Assembly: GCA_905201175.1 (NCBI GenBank)
Contig: CAJKNC010000102.1
Coordinates: 1-5,586, forward strand
Direction: 5' to 3'
Length of the DNA: 5,586 nt
Source of the DNA: an uncultured Succinatimonas sp.
Lineage (GTDB): Bacteria; Pseudomonadota; Gammaproteobacteria; Enterobacterales; Succinivibrionaceae
In this document: one piece after another, positions 1 through 5,586 of the stretch
Layout: every line of letters starts with the position of its first letter
Numbering within the stretch: position 1 is the first letter of the stretch
Notes under the pieces: generated by a model
Seen by the model: the letters and a program-made list of their open reading frames with translations, nothing else
Told to the model about the DNA's origin: nothing
Database searches by the model: none
Position numbers and translations under genes: made by a program

Positions 1-217
1 ATTAATCCAACACTGGCAACTAAAATGATGAAAAACTAAAAGAAGAGATTAAAAAACAGAAGGAAAACAGCAACCAAATAGCAGTTTTATATGCTTATTA
101 ATGAGGATTTTAGCTTTATAAGCAAAGCTTATGAGGCATGTATCGAAGCTAGATATGAGGCAATAATTTTTAAATAAGATTCGTAAAAATATTGAAAAAT
201 TACGTATGTATGGTTAA
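1..217 (+). pseudogene. Decayed 3' end of an unrecognised gene (several frameshifts)
   Basis: No intact reading frame exists here, but coding-like peptide segments follow one another in different plus-strand frames. Frame 1 gives INPTLATK from base 1. Frame 3 gives NDEKLKEEIKKQKENSNQ and continues to a stop at 99-101. Frame 1 resumes around 88 with LINEDFSFISKAYEACIEAR and stops at 175-177. Frame 2 then gives NKIRKNIEKLRMYG with a stop at 215-217. Three small indels would join these into one lysine- and glutamate-rich, probably helical, protein tail cut by the window edge. A plus-oriented terminator follows at 303-340, as expected behind a real gene. I do not recognise the family. The alternative is chance: the stretch is AT-rich, and each segment is short enough to be open by accident. 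It could also be a short real ORF (ATG at 91, 28 codons), but that has no ribosome binding site. Confidence 0.33.
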
Positions 218-302
218 GAGTGCTCAGAGTTAAGCCTTATTAAATCAATCCTGCCGGCAGACATCTGCTTTTCATAAAAAAAGATATTTCATTTTTTGAT
301 GG

Positions 303-340
303 AAAAGCTCTGATATAAATATCTCTGTCAGAGCTTTTTT
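303..340 (+). terminator. Intrinsic terminator, probably bidirectional
   Basis: Perfect 11-bp inverted repeat: AAAAGCTCTGA at 303-313 pairs with TCAGAGCTTTT at 328-338, with a 14-nt loop. On the plus strand the T tract runs 335-340, giving a canonical terminator for whatever gene lay to the left. On the minus strand the stem is followed by TTTTCC, a shorter tract, so it may also end the MATE transcript, whose stop codon lies about 60 nt before it. It separates converging transcription units. Confidence 0.72.
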
Positions 341-400
341 GAGACGGAATCAGAATTACCTGTCGTATGCAACACAAAAAATAAGCCAAATTTTGGGTGT

Positions 401-1768
401 TTAAGCCCTTAAGGCTTTAGGTAATCTGCGCGTTTTAAACAGAATTGCGAGTCTGATTACATAGATTATCATTGCTACGGATAAGGCGCATATAAAGCCT
501 ATCCAAATGCCGTAGGCATGCATTTTTTCTGTAAAAATACCCCAGGCTAGAGATGCGCCTAACGGCATGCCGATTACCCAGTAGGCAACTAGCGTAACGA
601 AGAAAATAGTTTTGCTGTCCTTAAAGCCGCGCAGGACGCCGATTGAAAGCATTTGAATAGAATCTGGCAAAAGGTACAGGCAGTTTATGAGCAGCAGAGA
701 TGATGCCATATCTATAATTTCGGTATTATCCGTATATAGACTAGCTAAAAAATGGCGGCAGTTTAAAAGGAATACTACTGAGATTAAGTAGAAGAATAAA
801 TTAATGCAGAACCCAGCTTTTGTTGTTTGAATTGCCCTGTCGAAATTATGTCTTCCCATAAAATAGCCGACACGAATGGTAGTAACAATTGCAACGGAAA
901 GGGGCAGCATAAAAAGCATGCCTGAGATATTTAAGGTAATGGAATGAGCAGAAACTACTATAGGACCAAAAGGGCTTAGAATTAAGGCTGCTAAAGAGAA
1001 GCATGTAACCTCCATAGTGGAGCTTAAGGCTAAAGGAATGCCTAATTTCAAAAACTGCTTAATGCAATTTTTATCTAAGGCATATAGCTTGCGGAACAGG
1101 CGCACATCTTTAAAGCGCGGAGAGATCTCTACATAAATTAAGAATACTATTGTTGCAATTAAGGATGTAAGAGCAGTAGCGACACCGCAGCCGATGCCGC
1201 CTAAAGCAGGCAGACCTAATTTTCCGAAAATAAAAATGTAGTTTAAAGGAATATTTAAAGCTAGCTGCAGAAAACCAAACCACAATGTCGGCGTAGTAAT
1301 TCCCAAGCCTTCACAATAGGCGCGCAGAACATTATAGAGAACCATTACAGGAATGCCTAATGAGAGCGCATATAGGTAGCCTGTAGCAACTCTGATCATT
1401 TCAGGATCAGCTGGAATAAAGTTATAGACTAGGTGCAGCTGCGACAGAAAAACAGCCATAAAGACGGAGATCACCAAAGAGGTAATAGTGATTTGATGCA
1501 TCTGCTGGCTGACATCCTTTTTTTTCCCTCCGCCTAAAAGATGGGAAATTATAGGCTGAATCGCTAAAGATAAGCCTACCATGGTAAAAAGCACCGGGTA
1601 GAAGAAACTTGCACCTATGGCGACTCCGGATAACTGCAGCGGGCCTGCCATACCTGCCATCACGGTATCAACAACAGACATTGAGTTTACAGCTAATTGT
1701 CCGAGGATGATCGGCCAGAAAAGCTTTAGCATGCGGCGAATTTCAGAGACAAAGCTGCGCGTTAACAT
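401..1768 (-). CDS. NorM-like MATE multidrug/cation antiporter
   Basis: Predicted inner-membrane efflux protein of the MATE family, NorM branch, which exports cationic drugs and other toxic compounds in exchange for Na+ or H+. At 455 residues it has the usual family length with about 12 hydrophobic helices in two homologous halves. The first helix carries the SVVDTVMAG signature (residues 31-39). The three acidic residues known to couple cation and substrate movement in Vibrio NorM have counterparts at D34, E253 and D369, at the same relative spacing as in V. cholerae NorM (D36, E255, D371), so the pump looks functional. The start at 1768 fits: AGGGG (1773-1777) lies 4 nt upstream, a rather tight spacing, and the family N-terminus begins just before EIRRMLKL. 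An A8 run encodes K82-K84 in the loop after helix 2. It follows metG but has its own promoter candidate. The substrate cannot be inferred. Confidence 0.93.
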   Translation of the reverse strand: MLTRSFVSEIRRMLKLFWPIILGQLAVNSMSVVDTVMAGMAGPLQLSGVAIGASFFYPVLFTMVGLSLAIQPIISHLLGGGKKKDVSQQMHQITITSLVISVFMAVFLSQLHLVYNFIPADPEMIRVATGYLYALSLGIPVMVLYNVLRAYCEGLGITTPTLWFGFLQLALNIPLNYIFIFGKLGLPALGGIGCGVATALTSLIATIVFLIYVEISPRFKDVRLFRKLYALDKNCIKQFLKLGIPLALSSTMEVTCFSLAALILSPFGPIVVSAHSITLNISGMLFMLPLSVAIVTTIRVGYFMGRHNFDRAIQTTKAGFCINLFFYLISVVFLLNCRHFLASLYTDNTEIIDMASSLLLINCLYLLPDSIQMLSIGVLRGFKDSKTIFFVTLVAYWVIGMPLGASLAWGIFTEKMHAYGIWIGFICALSVAMIIYVIRLAILFKTRRLPKALRA

Positions 1769-1803
1769 ATAACCCCTAAAATTAAATCTGCAAAACGGCC
1801 GCT

Positions 1804-1832
1804 ATTTTAGTATTTTAAAAAATATAAAACAA
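1804..1832 (-). promoter_or_regulatory. Candidate sigma70 promoter for the MATE gene
   Basis: Read on the minus strand, TTGTTT (1827-1832) and TAAAAT (1804-1809) are separated by exactly 17 bp. The -10 matches the consensus at 5 of 6 positions; the -35 only in its TTG. Initiation near 1797 would give a leader of about 30 nt ending in the AGGGG ribosome binding site at 1773-1777. The AT-rich DNA around it makes chance matches likely. Confidence 0.4.
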
Positions 1833-1894
1833 GCTTAGGCAAAAGCTTTTTAGAGATATCTTTTAGTAAAGAAAACATTGCTTGAGAGATGGGA

Positions 1895-1917
1895 AGAAGC
1901 CCTGCTGCAGGGCTTCT
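1895..1917 (-). terminator. Stable hairpin directly behind metG (possible terminator without U tract)
   Basis: AGAAGCCCTG (1895-1904) and CAGGGCTTCT (1908-1917) form a perfect GC-rich 10-bp stem with a 3-nt loop, 10 nt past the metG stop codon. On the minus strand the stem is followed by TCCCATCTCTC, which is pyrimidine-rich but lacks a run of T, so it is not a canonical intrinsic terminator. It may act as a weak terminator or as a 3'-end stabilising structure after Rho or processing. The plus-strand flank has no T tract either. Confidence 0.5.
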
Positions 1918-1927
1918 GAATTAGATG

Positions 1928-3970
1928 CTAGTGGATGCGATCACCGATTTTAGCGCCGTCATCAACGCTCAGCAGGAAAACCTGTTCGCCGCCTGGGCCG
2001 GCTGCTGTTACCATGCCTTCTGATAAGCCGAATTTCATCTGACGCGGTTTCAGATTCGCAACTAGGATAACCTTACGGCCGATTAAGGCTTTAGGATCCT
2101 TGTAGGCGGCTTTAATACCGGCAAAAACCTGACGCTTCTGGAAGCCCAAATCAACAGTGAGCTTCAAAAGCTTACGTGCTTCAGGAATTTCACATGCTTC
2201 AATGATTTGACCTACACGCAGATCGATCTTAGCAAAGTCATCAATAGTGATCTCATCGGCTAAAGGCTCAAATTCACCATTCTTATCTTCTTTAGCAGCT
2301 TTCTGAGCTTTGTTGGCTTCTTTTAAATCCTCTTTAGAAGCAGCAATCATCTTTTCAATATCTGCAGCCTCTATACGAGAGAATAAAGGTTTGAATTTAT
2401 TGATTTTATGACCTAAAAGCGGCTTTTCAACCTCAGATAACAGGAGATCGTCATTTAAGAATTCTGAAGTATGCTCAGCAATCTCAGGCAAAACCGGCTT
2501 TAAGAAAGTAATAAGAGCGCGGAAGAGATTGATGCCGTCAGAACATACTTCATGCAGTTTCTGTTCCTGGCCTTCGCTCTTGGCTAAAACCCAAGGAGCT
2601 TCCTTATCAATATAGCGATTCGCTTCATCGGCAAGAGACATGATTATGCGAATAGCTTCTGCATAATTTAAGTTATCGAAATTTTTGATGACGTCTGTCT
2701 TGATTTGGCCGATGCGCTTTAAGATTTCTTCATTATACGGCTTGGCAGCTAATTTGCCGTCAAAGCGCTTGGTAATAAAGCCTGCTGTGCGTGAGGCCAG
2801 ATTTACAACCTTGCCTACAATATCAGAATTAACTTTAGCTACGAAATCATCTAAAGCTAAATCTAAATCCACAGCAGAAGAATTCATCTTTGAGGCAAAG
2901 TAATAACGTAAAGTCTCAGGCTTTAAGAACTTCAGGAAGGTGGAAGCCTTGATAAAGGTACCCTTAGACTTGGACATTTTAGCGCCGTTAACAGTTACGT
3001 AGCCATGTACAAAGATATGGTTAGGTAAACGCAGATTAGCAGCGTGAAGAGTAGCAGGCCAGAATAAAGAGTGGAAATAAAGGATATCCTTGCCGATGAA
3101 GTGGCTCATTTCAATCTTAGAATCACTCTTGATGAAGTCTTCAAAATTCAGGCCGTGGTTATCGCAGTAATTCTTCAAAGAAGCGAAATAGCCTATAGGA
3201 GCATCCATCCAGACATAGAAATATTTATCTTCGGTTCCTGGGATCTTAAATCCGAAATAAGGAGCATCTCTGGAGATATCCCAAGGCTTAAGTCCCTGAG
3301 TAAACCATTCTTCGAGCTTATTGGCCATTTCCGTCGGTATGACACCGCGATTGCGGATAAAGTCATGCAGGAAATCGCCGGCTTTAGGGAGATCGAAGAA
3401 GTAGTGCAGAGAGTCTTTTAATACAGGAGCAGCTCCTGAGACGGTGGAATAGGCATCTTTAAGATCGGTAGGATTATAAGTAGCGCCGCAGACCTCGCAG
3501 TTATCGCCGTATTGATCTTTAGCTCCGCATTTAGGGCAGGTGCCTTTTACAAAGCGATCCGGTAAGAACATATTTTTCTGCGGATCATAAAGCTGAGAAA
3601 TCTGCTTGGTAATGATAAAGCCGTTCTTTTGGGCTTCTTTATACATCATAGCAGAAATCTCCTGATTTTCCGGAGAATGAGTTTTATAGTAATTATCGTA
3701 ATTTACTAAGAACCCTTTAAGGTCTGCATAATGAGACTCCCAAGCTTTTTGAATCATTTCCTCAGGAGTGATACCTAACTGTCCTGCTTTAATCATTACC
3801 GGGGTGCCGTGGCAGTCGTCGCCGCAGACGTAATAAACAGTATTACCTAAAGCTCTTTGGAAACGTACGTAAATATCAGATTGGATATGCTCTAACATAT
3901 GACCTAAATGCACAGGACCATTTGCATATGGCAAGGCATTAGTCACGAGCATTGTTTTAGCTTCGCTCAT
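1928..3970 (-). CDS. metG: Methionyl-tRNA synthetase (EC 6.1.1.10)
   Basis: Cytosolic class I aminoacyl-tRNA synthetase that charges tRNA-Met and initiator tRNA with methionine using ATP; essential. The 680 residues match the E. coli enzyme (677) along the whole length. Visible landmarks: NALPYANGPVHLGH at 11-24 (HIGH motif at 21-24); the CP insertion with zinc-ligand cysteines C145, C148, C158 and C161 in a single knuckle; WMDAPIGY at 254-261; KMSKS at 331-335 within GYVTVNGAKMSKSKGTFIKA; a helical anticodon-binding domain from about 370 to 535; a Lys/Glu/Ala-rich linker at about 540-572; and a C-terminal OB-fold tRNA-binding domain from about 574 (DDFAKIDLRVGQI, then KPRQMKFGLSEGM), which in relatives also mediates dimerisation. 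The start is supported by GAGG at 3979-3982, 8 nt upstream, and by the expected N-terminus. Residue C53 in DDCHGTP replaces the alanine of E. coli; otherwise the protein is ordinary. The stop is TAG at 1928-1930. Confidence 0.99.
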   Translation of the reverse strand: MSEAKTMLVTNALPYANGPVHLGHMLEHIQSDIYVRFQRALGNTVYYVCGDDCHGTPVMIKAGQLGITPEEMIQKAWESHYADLKGFLVNYDNYYKTHSPENQEISAMMYKEAQKNGFIITKQISQLYDPQKNMFLPDRFVKGTCPKCGAKDQYGDNCEVCGATYNPTDLKDAYSTVSGAAPVLKDSLHYFFDLPKAGDFLHDFIRNRGVIPTEMANKLEEWFTQGLKPWDISRDAPYFGFKIPGTEDKYFYVWMDAPIGYFASLKNYCDNHGLNFEDFIKSDSKIEMSHFIGKDILYFHSLFWPATLHAANLRLPNHIFVHGYVTVNGAKMSKSKGTFIKASTFLKFLKPETLRYYFASKMNSSAVDLDLALDDFVAKVNSDIVGKVVNLASRTAGFITKRFDGKLAAKPYNEEILKRIGQIKTDVIKNFDNLNYAEAIRIIMSLADEANRYIDKEAPWVLAKSEGQEQKLHEVCSDGINLFRALITFLKPVLPEIAEHTSEFLNDDLLLSEVEKPLLGHKINKFKPLFSRIEAADIEKMIAASKEDLKEANKAQKAAKEDKNGEFEPLADEITIDDFAKIDLRVGQIIEACEIPEARKLLKLTVDLGFQKRQVFAGIKAAYKDPKALIGRKVILVANLKPRQMKFGLSEGMVTAAGPGGEQVFLLSVDDGAKIGDRIH

Positions 3971-3978
3971 TATTTAAA

Positions 3979-4011
3979 CCTCGGATATTAAAAATCTAAG
4001 CGCATATTCTA
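3979..4011 (-). promoter_or_regulatory. metG leader: Shine-Dalgarno and weak promoter candidate
   Basis: On the minus strand, GAGG (3979-3982) sits 8 nt before the metG ATG, a normal ribosome binding site. Upstream, TAGAAT (4006-4011) matches a -10 box at 5 of 6 positions, but the hexamer 17 bp further up (TTATTG) is a poor -35. A better -35-like TTGATG sits only 14 bp from that -10. I see no T-box, riboswitch or MetJ-box repeat (AGACGTCT) in 3971-4078. No clear terminator separates the DMT gene from metG, so read-through from upstream is possible. Confidence 0.35.
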
Positions 4012-4078
4012 CACTTTAAAAGGCACATCAATAAATAATAATGGTATTCCTATTTACAAATGTGTCTTTGTTAGCAAT

Positions 4079-4966
4079 TTAAGCTCTATTTTTGGTCGGT
4101 ATTTGGGCAATGATAACGGCAGCAAACATTAAAACAGCGCCAATTATTTCCTTAAATGACATGACCTCATCTAATAACAGTACTGCAAAGATTGCTCCCA
4201 TCACGGATTCAAGCGACATGATGAGTGATGCAATAGAGGAATTGATGCCTCTTTGGCCGATAATCTGTAAAGTATAGGCAATACCGTTAGACATAATGCC
4301 TGTATAGATAAAAGCCGGAGCTGCCAGGACAAAATTTTCATAAGACGGCACCCCGGTAAAGAACATCATAATCAGGCCGAAAAAGGATGCGACAAAAAAT
4401 TGCCCGCAAGAAAGCAATACGCCGTCTACGTAATTGACGTAATAGGAAATTACCATGATATGAAAGGCAAAACAGATTGCGCCTATGAGTACTAAAAAAT
4501 CTCCTAGCTGCAGGATAAAAGAGTCTTTCATGCATAGAAGGTATAAGCCTATAACAGATACTATGAGGGCAATAATTATCTTAAGCTGAAGCTTGCAGCC
4601 GCAGGCTAAGGCTAAAAAAGGCACGAAAATGATATAGAGAGCAGTAACAAAGCTGGCTTTATTTACATCAGTATAGATCAAGCCAAATTGCTGAAAGGAT
4701 TCAGCAAAGAGCAGGCATATGCCGCAGGCTAAGGAGCCCATGATGAATTTACGCGGTTTTGAGGGGCGCAGCAGAGGCTTATTTTTAATTTTTATACTTT
4801 TTAAGATAAAAATTACAGGAATTAAAAATAAGCCGCCAATTAAAGTACGCCAAAAGGTAAAAGCAAACGGACTTATGTAATCCATGCCTAATTTTTGACC
4901 AATAAAGCCGGTACCCCAAATAGTTGCTGTCAGCAACAATAAAAAATATTGTCTAAGTTCAAACAT
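4079..4966 (-). CDS. EamA/DMT-superfamily transporter
   Basis: Predicted inner-membrane protein of the drug/metabolite transporter superfamily (EamA family); members export amino acids, nucleosides or other small metabolites, and the substrate cannot be told from sequence. At 295 residues it has the family length, with about 10 hydrophobic helices in two repeated EamA units (roughly 6-145 and 153-290). Typical landmarks are LLLTATIWGTGFIGQK near the N-terminus (helix 1), AYTLQIIGQRG at about 230-240, and ASLIMSLESVMGAIFAVLLLDE near 246-267, the conserved end of the second unit. The start is the only one available: an in-frame TAA immediately precedes the ATG, and helix 1 begins within ten residues. 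No Shine-Dalgarno is visible in the AT-rich leader. The BOF gene stops 16 nt upstream, so the two are probably co-transcribed and translation may be coupled. A gap of 111 bp separates it from the metG start. Confidence 0.92.
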   Translation of the reverse strand: MFELRQYFLLLLTATIWGTGFIGQKLGMDYISPFAFTFWRTLIGGLFLIPVIFILKSIKIKNKPLLRPSKPRKFIMGSLACGICLLFAESFQQFGLIYTDVNKASFVTALYIIFVPFLALACGCKLQLKIIIALIVSVIGLYLLCMKDSFILQLGDFLVLIGAICFAFHIMVISYYVNYVDGVLLSCGQFFVASFFGLIMMFFTGVPSYENFVLAAPAFIYTGIMSNGIAYTLQIIGQRGINSSIASLIMSLESVMGAIFAVLLLDEVMSFKEIIGAVLMFAAVIIAQIPTKNRA

Positions 4967-4982
4967 TTAAAAATACAGAAAT

Positions 4983-5348
4983 TTAAGAATGAATAGAGAT
5001 TACTAAGGCTTTTAAAACCTTTTGATCGTTACTCTTTATAATCTCGCACCACAGATAGTATTCGTAATTTAAAGTCAGATCAGGAGGGATGATTCCATCT
5101 TGAAAGTATACCGTAATCGTATCGCCTTTTTCGTCACGAAAAGTATAGTTTTCTTTATCTATAATTTTTGTAAATTCACCCCTTATTAATACAAAATCAT
5201 GCTCTTTGGCATTTTTCAAAATGCCTTTAACCGTATTTGGAGGATCCGGCTTCTTATATTCTAAAATAAAGCCTGAAGCAGGGGCCGACTGTAATTGAAA
5301 AGAGATCAAAAACAGCGGCAAACAAAATAAAAGCGCTAAATATTTCAT
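4983..5348 (-). CDS. Exported BOF-family (bacterial OB-fold, YgiW/YdeI-like) protein
   Basis: Small protein of 121 residues, probably periplasmic. Residues 1-24 look like a Sec signal peptide: K2, a hydrophobic core LALLFCLPLFLISF, and an A22-P23-A24 signal peptidase I site. The mature part resembles the BOF family (NirD/YgiW/YdeI/VisP type): a short GF segment, TVKGILKNAKEHD (39-51), the first strands FVLIRGEFTKII (52-63), then YTFRDEKGDTITVYF (68-82), and a C-terminal strand pair around YLWCEIIKS and KALVISI. Known members are periplasmic OB-fold proteins linked to stress tolerance, and some bind small ligands or peptides; a role for this one is not shown by the sequence. The usual family DD after the first helix is HD here (H50-D51). 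C9 in the hydrophobic core is too early for a lipobox. The start is supported by the signal peptide, although no Shine-Dalgarno precedes it. Confidence 0.82.
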   Translation of the reverse strand: MKYLALLFCLPLFLISFQLQSAPASGFILEYKKPDPPNTVKGILKNAKEHDFVLIRGEFTKIIDKENYTFRDEKGDTITVYFQDGIIPPDLTLNYEYYLWCEIIKSNDQKVLKALVISIHS

Positions 5349-5354
5349 GTAGTT

Positions 5355-5383
5355 ATATTATCACATAAAAAAAGCTTTATCAA
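5355..5383 (-). promoter_or_regulatory. Candidate sigma70 promoter abutting the BOF start codon
   Basis: Read on the minus strand, TTGATA (5378-5383, 5 of 6 to consensus) and TAATAT (5355-5360, 4 of 6) are spaced by 17 bp. Only AACTAC (5349-5354) lies between the -10 and the ATG at 5346-5348, so initiation at the usual distance would fall on or next to the start codon. An overlapping GATAAT (5357-5362) would move initiation only 2 nt upstream. This implies an mRNA with essentially no leader. Confidence 0.42.
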
Positions 5384-5405
5384 AAGAGGCCTGTGCCTGT
5401 TACGC

Positions 5406-5423
5406 TTTAAATAGCTATTTAAA
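5406..5423. repeat. Perfect 18-bp palindrome
   Basis: TTTAAATAGCTATTTAAA equals its own reverse complement. It lies 22 bp upstream of the -35 box proposed for the BOF gene, a position where an activator or repressor dimer could bind. The surrounding DNA is AT-rich, which makes such palindromes commoner than in balanced sequence, so a protein-binding role is only inferred. Confidence 0.45.
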
Positions 5424-5586
5424 TGCCACTTAAAACCTTTAATTTAAGATATAAAGGGTTAAATTTTAAGCTTATTGCGCTTGAGTCCTTGCTTTAAGCT
5501 TTAAATCAAAGCCTAATAATCTTGTATTTTCAGTACAGTCAAGCTTCTATAGCTTAGAAGAAATATTTTTATATTAACAATATTTT

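Larger units (their letters stand above)
5349..5586. other. AT-rich non-coding region upstream of the BOF gene
   Basis: I find no credible reading frame here on either strand; stops are frequent in all frames. Apart from the promoter candidate next to the BOF gene it contains an 18-bp palindrome (5406-5423), a bulged inverted repeat (CTTAAAACCTTTA at 5429-5441 against TAAAGG at 5452-5457 and TTTTAAG at 5464-5470), and a small stem CTTCTA/TAGAAG (5544-5549 and 5555-5560). A second, more distal minus-strand promoter match, TTGACT (5537-5542) and TATTAG (5513-5518) with an 18-bp spacer, would produce a leader of roughly 155-160 nt containing the first two structures. AAGCTT recurs several times. 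No tRNA, terminator with T tract or insertion sequence end is evident. Confidence 0.5.

Noticed and set aside
251..272. Small palindrome CTGCCGGCAG and stem GCAGA/TCTGC followed by TTTT
   Set aside because: The stem is 4-5 bp with a loop too small to form fully; there is no gene immediately before it on the plus strand.
376..417. Possible minus-strand terminator overlapping the MATE stop (AAGCC/GGCTT stem followed by A and six T)
   Set aside because: The T tract is good, but the outer stem is only 5 bp with a loop of about 25 nt and a 3-bp inner stem. The hairpin at 303-340 is much stronger.
2685..2903. Plus-strand open frame of 72 codons inside metG
   Set aside because: It is antisense to a highly conserved part of MetG, has no ribosome binding site and no recognisable protein features.
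3071..3421. Plus-strand open frame of 116 codons inside metG
   Set aside because: Antisense shadow of the conserved MetG catalytic domain; its length follows from metG codon use.
3971..4078. Possible T-box, riboswitch or MetJ operator controlling metG
   Set aside because: No T-box motif, no AGACGTCT-like repeats and no strong alternative stems; the ACAAA/TTTGT pairing seen is only 5 bp.
4092..4535. Short open frames on both strands inside the DMT gene
   Set aside because: They overlap a clear membrane transporter in other frames and show no independent coding evidence.
401..5348. All four genes as one functional operon or a new defence/transport system
   Set aside because: Gaps of 108 and 159 bp, separate promoter candidates and a hairpin behind metG argue for at least two units, and the products belong to well-known families with no shared pathway visible.
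5544..5570. Plus-strand terminator (CTTCTA/TAGAAG followed by AAATATTTTT)
   Set aside because: Stem of only 6 mostly weak pairs, a T tract displaced from the stem, and no plus-strand gene before it.

Overview
The window holds four complete protein genes, all on the minus strand. In transcription order (right to left) they are a small exported BOF-type OB-fold protein (4983-5348), an EamA/DMT-family transporter (4079-4966), methionyl-tRNA synthetase metG (1928-3970) and a NorM-like MATE efflux protein (401-1768). The left edge (about 1-217) carries what looks like the decayed 3' end of a plus-strand gene.

The organism is most likely an AT-rich gammaproteobacterium. MetG follows the long enterobacterial form from end to end: a four-cysteine zinc knuckle, HLGH and KMSKS motifs, and a fused C-terminal tRNA-binding domain. 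The BOF family and NorM-type pumps are also typical of that class. A host-associated anaerobe of the Succinivibrionaceae/Aeromonadales type would fit, but that is inference from style and not a database match.

Layout: 1-217, degraded coding remnant (+). 267-340, two overlapping hairpins, one of them a good bidirectional terminator between the remnant and the MATE gene. 401-1768, MATE. 1769-1927, intergenic, with a MATE promoter candidate and a very stable hairpin directly behind metG. 1928-3970, metG. 3971-4078, intergenic, with a weak metG promoter, a clear Shine-Dalgarno and no convincing terminator. 4079-5348, the DMT and BOF genes, only 16 nt apart and probably co-transcribed. 5349-5586, AT-rich non-coding DNA with a promoter candidate placed unusually close to the BOF start codon and several palindromes.

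The genes do not form an obvious pathway: metG is housekeeping, two are inner-membrane transporters and one is a small periplasmic protein. I see no CRISPR array, insertion sequence, tRNA/rRNA or phage module, and no convincing evidence of a new multi-gene system. The points most worth checking are the possible leaderless start of the BOF gene, an A8 slippery run in the MATE gene, the decayed gene at the left edge, and the paired hairpins at 267-340.
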